From contig CADCOU010000375.1 of assembly GCA_902803155.1 (NCBI GenBank), positions 1 through 6,195 on the forward strand: DNA of 6,195 bases, given 5' to 3'. Origin of the DNA: an uncultured Lachnospiraceae bacterium. GTDB lineage: Bacteria; Bacillota; Clostridia; Lachnospirales; Lachnospiraceae. Position numbers and translations under genes: made by a program. Shown piece by piece: positions 1 to 4,767 of the stretch; position 1 is the first letter of the stretch; each line of letters begins with the position of its first letter. The notes under the pieces are model-generated. The model had not been told where the DNA came from and made no database searches. It saw only the letters and a list, made by a program, of their open reading frames with translations.

Positions 1-72
1 GCTGCCGCTCACATAGACTATCGCAGGATCATGGCCAGACCGGTCTGTCTGGACCCCACACTCCTTCTGATA
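1..72. other. Downstream flank of the arsR-type gene, no gene called
   Basis: This short edge stretch follows the TAG stop of the minus-strand regulator gene. It contains a perfect 12-bp palindrome CAGACCGGTCTG at 36-47, also readable as a CCAGAC/GTCTGG stem with a 6-nt loop (35-52). No T-run follows it in either direction, so it is not a convincing intrinsic terminator. The minus strand stays open in the regulator's frame beyond the stop down to position 1, but no start codon with a Shine-Dalgarno site is visible, so no further gene is called. Confidence 0.4.
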
Positions 73-561
73 CTATTTTTTATTCTTCTTTCCCTTTTTC
101 CCTTTTTTGGACTTCTTTTTTCCTTCTTTTTCTTCGGAAATACCTGTATGCTCTTCCTTCTCTGCAGGTGATTTCCGCTTCAGAGAAATGCTGTTCTCTG
201 TCTCCTTGCTCACCGGGGCTTCCGGCCTGTTATTCTTTTCCTTCACTGCAAAGCCGGCCTGGATCTTCGTGCCTTCCGCATATTCTTCCAGAAAACGGAC
301 TGCGTCCGACAGTATGTCCGTATTCAGCGAATAATAGGTCCATTTTCCATGGCGTGATGCAGTGACGATACCGGCATCCACCAGGTTTTTCATATGATGG
401 GAGAGCGTAGACTGTACAACATCGAGTGCCTTCAGGATCTCTCCTGCACTCAGTTCCTTTTCCCGCAGCAGCGCCAGTATCTTTAAGCGGTGCGGATCGC
501 CGATCGCCCTGAAGATCTGATCAAAAGTCACGCCGCCTGTATTATTCACACTGTTCCTCAT
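73..561 (-). CDS. ArsR-family winged-helix transcriptional regulator with lysine-rich C-terminal tail
   Basis: This 162-residue protein is predicted to be a cytoplasmic, dimeric DNA-binding regulator. Residues 11-95 form an ArsR/SmtB-type winged helix: an opening helix with the family-typical IGDPHRLKILALL (20-32), a recognition helix around VVQSTLSHHMKNLVDAGIV (48-66), and a wing with RHGKWTYYSLN (70-80). It has no cysteine and lacks the ELCVCDL metal-binding motif of classical ArsR/SmtB sensors, so thiol-based metal sensing by that site is unlikely; the ligand is unknown. From about residue 107 the chain turns polar and charged and ends in an almost pure Lys/Gly/Ser run (148-162), an addition not usual for this family of roughly 100 residues. 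The ATG at 561 has an AAGGGGAGC Shine-Dalgarno site 7 nt upstream. A likely promoter and operator lie about 90-120 nt upstream, suggesting autorepression. The DNA-binding class is secure, the target genes are not. Confidence 0.92.
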   Translation of the reverse strand: MRNSVNNTGGVTFDQIFRAIGDPHRLKILALLREKELSAGEILKALDVVQSTLSHHMKNLVDAGIVTASRHGKWTYYSLNTDILSDAVRFLEEYAEGTKIQAGFAVKEKNNRPEAPVSKETENSISLKRKSPAEKEEHTGISEEKEGKKKSKKGKKGKKNKK

Positions 562-625
562 AGTCTTGCTCCCCTTATATATGATCTAATGCCCCGCAGG
601 ACAATAATTTTCCAGTCATCGTTTC

Positions 626-678
626 TTTTCGATCTTTGTCGATTTGTTTTTTATATCGACTATTTTCGATTTGTCGAT
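626..678 (-). repeat. Two direct repeats of ATCGACAA(AG)ATCGAAAA upstream of the arsR-type gene
   Basis: Read on the minus strand, 678-663 is ATCGACAAATCGAAAA and 643-626 is ATCGACAAAGATCGAAAA. The second copy differs only by a 2-nt insertion. The copies start 35 bp apart. One overlaps the -35 side of the candidate promoter and the other falls near or just past the expected transcription start. Repeated sites around a start fit cooperative binding of a repressor. This is seen in the sequence; its function is inferred. Confidence 0.55.
650..677 (-). promoter_or_regulatory. Candidate sigma-A promoter of the arsR-type gene
   Basis: On the minus strand the -35 is TCGACA (677-672, five of six matches to TTGACA) and the -10 is TATAAA (655-650, five of six matches to TATAAT). 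They are separated by 16 nt. Transcription would start near 643, giving a leader of about 80 nt before the ATG at 561. No intrinsic terminator is seen between the upstream transpeptidase stop and this promoter, so read-through could add to expression. Confidence 0.6.
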
Positions 679-681
679 ATA
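652..681. promoter_or_regulatory. Perfect 9-bp inverted repeat over the arsR promoter (candidate operator)
   Basis: TATATCGAC at 652-660 and GTCGATATA at 673-681 are exact reverse complements separated by 12 bp. One arm lies on the -10 hexamer and the other on the -35 hexamer of the candidate promoter. A repressor dimer bound here would block RNA polymerase. ArsR-family proteins commonly bind AT-rich inverted repeats at their own promoters, so the adjacent regulator is the obvious candidate. No T-run follows the repeat, which argues against a terminator. Confidence 0.55.
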
Positions 682-734
682 TGTGCCAGCCGCCGACCGC
701 ATGGAACTTTCTTTTCGGCCGTGCCTGCTCTGCT

Positions 735-2825
735 TCACCAGACCCCGCTGGTCTGGGATGATGTTGATGCAGCAGTGCTCTGCGCTGCAGGTGCCGCTGC
801 CGCCTGCGTCTTTTTCTGTGCAGTCCAGTAGACGATGGATCCTTTTCCGTCGTCCTCTACGGTTCCATAGGTCTCTTCGATCATTGTTTTCAGAGAACCG
901 CTGTCAAAAGGACCTTCCTGTTTGCTCATGGCAGTCTCTGATTCATCCTTGTAGACAACGACCGGAACTCCGACCTCGATCGACTCATAAATCAGTTTCA
1001 CGGCTGAGAGCGGTGTGTTAATGCATCCATGACTTCCGCCGCCAAGATAGACATTGCCGCCGAACCAGTACCGGCTCTGCAGATCATGGATCCCGACACC
1101 GCCGTTAAACGGCATCCAGTAATCTACCGGCGCGGAATAACCTTCTCCTGAGAGGAGGGCGTTGCGCATGCGGTTCTTAACAGACCAGACCCCGCCGGAA
1201 GGAGTTGCGTTTCCTGCATACGGATTGCCTGTGACTACGGGTGTCTTAACGACCAGTTTTCCGTCTTTATAGAACCACATGGTCTGCGTTGTCAGACTGA
1301 TCTCCACATATGTGTCACCCAGATCATTTAATGGACTGCCGTACGCGTCATGTTTCCAGACTGGCTCCAGCGTCATCTGTTTCTGCATACGCACTGCTTC
1401 AAGGATCTGCTGATACATGCTCTCCTGATCCAGCTGCCATCCGTAATCGCCGATCCCTTCTTCCAGTTCCACGCTGGTCCCCATGCTGGTATAGAAAGTT
1501 CTCGCACACTGAAGAGTGTCGTATTTCCCGGCAAGAGAAGCCACATAATCGCGGACTTTCTCTTCGTCCACATAGTAAGCCCCGTCTCTTTTTGACAGTA
1601 ATGTGCGGATCACTTCCGAATTGACTACCTCATCATAGTCTCCGAATGGGATCGTGATCCGGGCTCCGAGCACTTTATTCAGAGCCTGCGCCTCTGTCAT
1701 GAGCAGAATATCGCCGGAAAAAACTGTCGGACTCTCATACAAACCGAGCTGATCCAGATTGATCTGTGTCTCACCGAGCGTCAGCGCTTTTATAACTGCA
1801 TCACGGGTCTCTTCGCTCTTAAGTTTTGTACCGCAGACTTCCGGCGATACAACCGCACCGTCATCCGTAAGAGTGATCTTCGCATTCTCGGGACGTATGA
1901 CATTTTTATTCTGGAAACACGGCAGAGAGCCGATCACTTCCGATACACTGTCCCTGTCAAATGAAGTCTTCAGCGCCTGTCCCTGTCCGCTTACCGCTCT
2001 GGCGATCATCATCACCGGCCACGCCCAGCTTCTCTGTGTTTCCATCGCATGATCGATCGTCCCATCGTCCACATACTGAAGGCCGATGTCTCCTGCTGTA
2101 ATCACATTCCCTGCGGATGCAGCCGCATCACGCACTGTCCCCGAACTGTGGCTCCTGTTTCCGTCCGGATCCCGGCCAATCAGTTCCAGCGCATAGGAGT
2201 CCACCTTCGACTTCACTGCAGCCTTAACATCATAGACAGACATCTCGGATGCAGAGATCCCGAAGAACTGCGTTCCCGGATAAAAACGGTTGCGGTAGTG
2301 CCATGCGGCGTAGCCGTAGACTGCCATTGCCGCAGCCGCGACTGCCGCGATGATCGGAGTTCTGTACCTCCGAAAGAATTCTTTTCCTGACAGCGTATTA
2401 AGCCTGGGTTCTGCTGAGGCGAGAAGCGGATTGCGATAATCAGCTGCAAGATATGGCCGCACAGGCTTGACTGCCGCTGCGGCTGGCGGATTCTGCAAGA
2501 GGGGAACAGAGGGAGAGTTCGCTTCCCTCACTGGAGTTTCTTTCGTCTCTTTAACGTGAAACAAGCGTCCGTCGCTGCCAACTTCCAGTCTGTCCATATG
2601 ACTGTTGATCTGACCGCGTCCGACGCTCTTAGGAATTGTGAAATTATGATTACCCTTAGCCGCTCCGCCTGATGCCCGTTTCTTGTTTTCAGCAGCTTTC
2701 TTTGCTTTCCTTACTGAACTGCTGTCAACATAGAGAAGAGTATTGACCTCTCCCCCCATACGGGAATAGCGGCTCGACGACGACAGACCCTCCCTCGGGT
2801 CTTCCGCCAAGCTGCCCCTGTTCAT
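735..2825 (-). CDS. L,D-transpeptidase B, membrane-anchored, YkuD domain, long cytoplasmic extension
   Basis: This 696-residue enzyme should cross-link peptidoglycan stem peptides at the third residue (3-3 links) or attach to them, acting outside the membrane. Residues 1-155 are polar, low-complexity and probably cytoplasmic. Residues 157-177 are a single Ala-rich membrane segment after basic FRRYR. About 181-500 is the extracellular stalk, like the peptidoglycan-binding-4 region of Ldtfm-type enzymes, including KYDT (434-437) and YGWQLD (461-466). About 504-626 is the YkuD catalytic domain with TYVEISL, YWMPFNGG, GIHD (His580) and SHGCIN (catalytic Cys601). Residues 627-696 are an extra tail ending in Ala/Ser/Thr/Gln-rich sequence. 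The ATG at 2825 is preceded by AAGGGG with 6-nt spacing; the next in-frame ATG (codon 23) has none. The protein is clearly a paralogue of the upstream transpeptidase and longer than the roughly 470-residue Ldtfm. It has its own promoter. Function class is secure; physiological role is inferred. Confidence 0.95.
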   Translation of the reverse strand: MNRGSLAEDPREGLSSSSRYSRMGGEVNTLLYVDSSSVRKAKKAAENKKRASGGAAKGNHNFTIPKSVGRGQINSHMDRLEVGSDGRLFHVKETKETPVREANSPSVPLLQNPPAAAAVKPVRPYLAADYRNPLLASAEPRLNTLSGKEFFRRYRTPIIAAVAAAAMAVYGYAAWHYRNRFYPGTQFFGISASEMSVYDVKAAVKSKVDSYALELIGRDPDGNRSHSSGTVRDAAASAGNVITAGDIGLQYVDDGTIDHAMETQRSWAWPVMMIARAVSGQGQALKTSFDRDSVSEVIGSLPCFQNKNVIRPENAKITLTDDGAVVSPEVCGTKLKSEETRDAVIKALTLGETQINLDQLGLYESPTVFSGDILLMTEAQALNKVLGARITIPFGDYDEVVNSEVIRTLLSKRDGAYYVDEEKVRDYVASLAGKYDTLQCARTFYTSMGTSVELEEGIGDYGWQLDQESMYQQILEAVRMQKQMTLEPVWKHDAYGSPLNDLGDTYVEISLTTQTMWFYKDGKLVVKTPVVTGNPYAGNATPSGGVWSVKNRMRNALLSGEGYSAPVDYWMPFNGGVGIHDLQSRYWFGGNVYLGGGSHGCINTPLSAVKLIYESIEVGVPVVVYKDESETAMSKQEGPFDSGSLKTMIEETYGTVEDDGKGSIVYWTAQKKTQAAAAPAAQSTAASTSSQTSGVW

Positions 2826-2903
2826 CTGCTGCCCCTTAATAATCTCGCCCTGATCCGGCCCCCTTACAGCCGGTTCAGCTCCCCGTCAGCGTGATACATA
2901 TTT
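2826..2903 (-). promoter_or_regulatory. 5' leader of transpeptidase B with GC-rich hairpin (2850-2878)
   Basis: The predicted leader is about 70 nt. It contains an inverted repeat pairing 2850-2859 with 2869-2878 around a 9-nt loop, ten positions with a single mismatch, centred on CCGGC/GCCGG. The right side is not followed by a U-run, so it is not a terminator. It lies about 25-50 nt upstream of the start codon and leaves the AAGGGG Shine-Dalgarno site (2831-2836) exposed. It may stabilise the mRNA or modulate translation; no known riboswitch class is recognised. Confidence 0.35.
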
Positions 2904-2931
2904 ATTATAACTAAACAAGGCGGAAATTCAA
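2904..2931 (-). promoter_or_regulatory. Candidate sigma-A promoter of transpeptidase B
   Basis: On the minus strand the -10 is a perfect TATAAT (2909-2904) and the -35 is TTGAAT (2931-2926, four of six), 16 nt apart. Transcription should start near 2897. The weak -35 with a perfect -10 suits a promoter helped by an activator, and a direct-repeat motif lies just upstream at 2960-2976. Confidence 0.65.
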
Positions 2932-2943
2932 TGCACTGATACC

Positions 2944-2960
2944 AAGTTTTTTAAAAACTT
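2944..2960. repeat. AT-only-core palindrome AAGTTTTTTAAAAACTT
   Basis: The arms AAGTTTTT (2944-2951) and AAAAACTT (2953-2960) are perfect reverse complements around one base. It lies 55-71 nt past the stop of transpeptidase A and 13 bp upstream of the transpeptidase B -35. It lacks the GC-rich stem of a good intrinsic terminator. Its T-tract and A-tract may bend the DNA or act as an upstream promoter element. Confidence 0.4.
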
Positions 2961-2976
2961 ATACACCAGTTTTACA
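2960..2976 (-). promoter_or_regulatory. WalR-like tandem box upstream of transpeptidase B
   Basis: The minus strand reads TGTAAA (2976-2971), five bases, TGTATA (2965-2960). The published WalR (YycF) consensus is TGTWAH-N5-TGTWAH. The first half matches fully, the second misses only position 5, and the spacing is exact, giving 11 of 12 positions. The box ends 28 bp upstream of the -35, a position suited to activation. WalRK controls peptidoglycan hydrolases and remodelling genes in Bacillota, which fits a transpeptidase target. It is a short motif, and no walR gene is in the window. Confidence 0.4.
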
Positions 2977-3014
2977 CAGGTTTTCCCCAATCCTTTCCGA
3001 TCCGGCATATTTTC

Positions 3015-4442
3015 TTATCTGTACAGCACGACCGGAGTCCCTGTGGGTGCCTGATTAAAGATTGTCTCTGCAAGATAATACGGCATATTGACGCAGCCAT
3101 GAGAGCCGTTGGTCTGGTAGATCTGTCCGCCGAACGACTGGCGCCAGCTCGCGTCGTGAAGACCCTGCCCGTCATAAAAAGGCATCCAGTAAGTAACCTG
3201 CGATCCATTGGTCTCATTGGAAGGGATAAGCGTCGCAGGACTCTCCTTATAGGCGATCGGATAGATGCCTGTCTGGGTTTCCGTCTTCTTTGCAATACAG
3301 CCGGTCACAACATCCCCTTCAATAATAAGTGTATGTTCTTTATAAAACCATGCATGCTGCATACCGATAGAGACCTCTACATAGGTTCTCATATCGTCCG
3401 TACCGGATCTGTCGATACCGGTGTATGCATATATCGGTTCTCTCTCTGTTTCTGTATTTGCCCGGACATCGGCCAGAAGCTGCTGATATTCCCCTTCTTC
3501 ATCCACAAGGTAACCGTAGTTGTTCTCATTTTCCGCAAACTGGATGGTTGTGCCGAGACTGGTCTGAAAACTTCTGTTATAGTAAATTGTATTATACTTC
3601 TGCCCGATCGACATCACGTACTCCCGGATCTTCTCTTCGCTCAGATATCCTTCTCCGTTTTCAAAAACAATCCAGTTCGATATCGTTCCCCAGTCAATCG
3701 TTTCCTTCTCATCGCCATATACATACGTAATGATGGCCTTGTCATAGGCATTGTAGGTATTGACTTTCATGTTCAGTTCTTCATTTGTCGACAGAACGGC
3801 AGGCACTATATACATCTCATGCGGGATCTGAACAGTAATGTCTGTCTCCGGCGTCGTTCCTCCGATCACATCGTCCACTGCGGCCTGCACCAGACGCTGG
3901 ATATCTGAATCATTCAGCTCAGTTCCCTGAACTTCCGGGATGATCGAATAGGTCTTTGTCTCCTGGTCATAGGTCATCTCAGCATTCACATTCGCGATGC
4001 GTTCATCAGCCAGCGCGGATACGGTAACCGATGACGCAAGGGTTTCCGCATTCCGGAGGAACGGAACGTCGATCTCGAAAGAGTTCCCGTTCATCATCGA
4101 GTCGATCAGTACCGGAATGGAGCTCTTCTGCTTTGACAGCGCTTCCTGCGCCGCCGCTCTGAGAGTGGCTTCGTCTACGGAATATCCGAGTTCTTCCAGC
4201 GACCAGACCGCTTCTGCCTTCTCGTCCTCTGTCAGGGTGACGGACGCAGCAGAAAACGCATCCTTCAGGATCGGAACCACCTCTTCCGGCGTCATCTCCG
4301 AAACATCGAATCCGTCTATCGTCGTATGATCAAAAAATGTCGTACGGTTCCACTCTCTGCCGAGGTACACACATACAAGCGCAATCATGACTGCCACCAG
4401 CAAAGCACAGATCCCGAGACACCACTTGATTACTTTACCCAC
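3015..4442 (-). CDS. L,D-transpeptidase A, membrane-anchored, peptidoglycan-binding-4-like plus YkuD domain
   Basis: This 475-residue enzyme (numbered from the GTG at 4442) should make 3-3 peptidoglycan cross-links outside the membrane. Residues 3-27 are one hydrophobic anchor behind a short basic start. About 35-215 is the first extracellular domain (TTIDGFDVSEMTPEE near the start is typical). About 225-335 is the second stalk part with KYNT, RSFQTSLGT and YGYLVDEEGEY. About 351-474 is the YkuD domain with TYVEVSI, YWMPFYDG, GLHD (His429) and SHGCVN (catalytic Cys450). The length matches Ldtfm of E. faecium. A longer reading to another GTG at 4517 is possible, but AGGAG lies 8 nt before 4442 and the anchor then sits at the N-terminus as expected. 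The stop is followed by 189 bp before transpeptidase B, with no strong terminator. Such enzymes are known for resisting ampicillin but not carbapenems; whether that holds here is inference. Confidence 0.94.
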   Translation of the reverse strand: MGKVIKWCLGICALLVAVMIALVCVYLGREWNRTTFFDHTTIDGFDVSEMTPEEVVPILKDAFSAASVTLTEDEKAEAVWSLEELGYSVDEATLRAAAQEALSKQKSSIPVLIDSMMNGNSFEIDVPFLRNAETLASSVTVSALADERIANVNAEMTYDQETKTYSIIPEVQGTELNDSDIQRLVQAAVDDVIGGTTPETDITVQIPHEMYIVPAVLSTNEELNMKVNTYNAYDKAIITYVYGDEKETIDWGTISNWIVFENGEGYLSEEKIREYVMSIGQKYNTIYYNRSFQTSLGTTIQFAENENNYGYLVDEEGEYQQLLADVRANTETEREPIYAYTGIDRSGTDDMRTYVEVSIGMQHAWFYKEHTLIIEGDVVTGCIAKKTETQTGIYPIAYKESPATLIPSNETNGSQVTYWMPFYDGQGLHDASWRQSFGGQIYQTNGSHGCVNMPYYLAETIFNQAPTGTPVVLYR

Positions 4443-4450
4443 TGCACTAT

Positions 4451-4455
4451 CTCCT
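4451..4455 (-). promoter_or_regulatory. Shine-Dalgarno site that decides the transpeptidase A start
   Basis: The minus strand reads AGGAG with 8 nt before the GTG at 4442. The alternative upstream GTG at 4517, which would add 25 residues before the membrane segment, has no comparable purine-rich site. The shorter start is therefore preferred. Confidence 0.8.
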
Positions 4456-4456
4456 G

Positions 4457-4495
4457 TTATCCAGATTTCCGAATGCGTTTCCCGTCGGAAAACAC
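4457..4495 (-). CDS. Possible 12-codon leader peptide upstream of transpeptidase A
   Basis: Within the predicted leader, a GTG at 4495 opens a frame reading MFSDGKRIRKSG and stopping at TAA (4457-4459), one nucleotide before the AGGAG site of the main gene. It has AAAAGGA six nt upstream of its GTG. The termination point next to the downstream Shine-Dalgarno would allow translational coupling or leader control. No run of one amino acid typical of attenuation is present. It is short and could occur by chance, so confidence is low. Confidence 0.2.
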   Translation of the reverse strand: MFSDGKRIRKSG

Positions 4496-4526
4496 TGCCT
4501 GTCCTTTTATAAAGCACAGAAAATTG

Positions 4527-4545
4527 CCGCCGGTATGACCGGCAG
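4527..4545 (-). promoter_or_regulatory. Hairpin at the predicted 5' end of the transpeptidase A mRNA
   Basis: GCCGGT (4529-4534) and ACCGGC (4538-4543) pair around ATG. In the leftward RNA the stem extends to eight pairs with one G-U wobble. It overlaps the expected start point near 4543, so the mRNA would begin with this hairpin, a known way to protect 5' ends. A CAAUUUU stretch follows, a weak match to an attenuating terminator. As DNA, the repeat could also be an operator over the start site. Confidence 0.35.
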
Positions 4546-4549
4546 ATAA

Positions 4550-4578
4550 ACTATATCATTATTCCGCGGATGAGTCAC
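4550..4578 (-). promoter_or_regulatory. Candidate sigma-A promoter of transpeptidase A
   Basis: On the minus strand the -35 is GTGACT (4578-4573, four of six) and the -10 is TATAGT (4555-4550, five of six), with the optimal 17-nt spacing. The start would fall near 4543, giving a leader of about 100 nt. Just upstream of the -35 lies the imperfect palindrome CCGTTAATTACGG (4578-4590). Confidence 0.55.
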
Positions 4579-4682
4579 CGTTAATTACGGGGAATTCTTT
4601 GTTAAGACTTTCTGAGGATACTTTCAGGAATGCCGGCGTGAATCAGTCTTCTGCAGAGGCGGCGTTCCCGACGGAGTTGAAA

Positions 4683-4720
4683 GAGAAGCCGGGATTCTTC
4701 CCGGCTTCTCGTCTTTTTTT
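4683..4720. terminator. Strong hairpin terminator, T-run on plus side, possibly bidirectional
   Basis: GAGAAGCCGGG (4683-4693) and CCCGGCTTCTC (4700-4710) form a perfect 11-bp stem with a 6-nt loop. In the plus direction it is followed by GTC and seven T, a textbook intrinsic terminator. In the leftward direction of the zinc-ribbon gene, whose stop is about 57 nt away, it has an A-run before it but only TTTCAAC after it. It probably ends the zinc-ribbon transcript anyway; the better U-tract faces the other way. Confidence 0.75.
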
Positions 4721-4729
4721 CTATGCAAT

Positions 4730-4744
4730 AACCGGATTCCGGTT
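4730..4744. repeat. Palindrome AACCGGATTCCGGTT just after the zinc-ribbon gene
   Basis: Perfect 7-bp arms (4730-4736 and 4738-4744) surround one base. It begins about 23 nt beyond the zinc-ribbon gene stop. As RNA it could form a 6-bp hairpin with a 3-nt loop ahead of the larger terminator hairpin, perhaps as a 3'-end stabiliser. Confidence 0.35.
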
Positions 4745-4767
4745 TCTCCTGCAAACAGTCCCGGATA

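Larger units (their letters stand above)
4443..4767. other. Intergenic region between the zinc-ribbon gene and transpeptidase A
   Basis: This 325-bp gap holds, in leftward order, a short palindrome after the zinc-ribbon gene stop (4730-4744), a strong hairpin with a T-run on the plus side (4683-4720), a stretch with nothing recognised (about 4591-4682), the transpeptidase A promoter (4550-4578), a start-site hairpin (4527-4545) and the leader with a possible short ORF. No protein gene longer than 30 codons is supported on either strand. Confidence 0.6.

Noticed and set aside
1..72. Continuation of the arsR frame past its TAG stop for 24 sense codons, as possible read-through
   Set aside because: A run of 24 open codons is not statistically unusual, and the lysine-rich end is a plausible natural terminus. 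No recoding signal is visible.
107..365. Small plus-strand frames opposite the arsR gene
   Set aside because: They are shadows produced by the T-rich complement of the lysine-rich tail, with no ribosome binding sites.
35..756. Similar inverted repeats CCAGACC/GGTCTG flanking the arsR-type gene (35-52 and 738-756), suggesting a mobile unit
   Set aside because: The shared arm is only seven bases, the right copy lies inside the last codons of transpeptidase B, and there is no transposase or target duplication. Short palindromes of this size are expected by chance.
2944..2960. AAGTTTTTTAAAAACTT as terminator of transpeptidase A
   Set aside because: The stem has almost no G-C pairs and no loop of workable size, so an intrinsic terminator is not supported. 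It is kept only as a palindrome.
3099..3908. 269-codon open frame on the plus strand opposite transpeptidase A
   Set aside because: It has no Shine-Dalgarno site, its product has no recognisable domain, and it lies wholly opposite a gene with clear catalytic motifs.
735..4442. Reading the locus as an arsenic or metal resistance operon because of the ArsR-type gene
   Set aside because: There is no arsenite pump, arsenate reductase or metal ATPase in the window, and the regulator lacks the cysteine metal motif.
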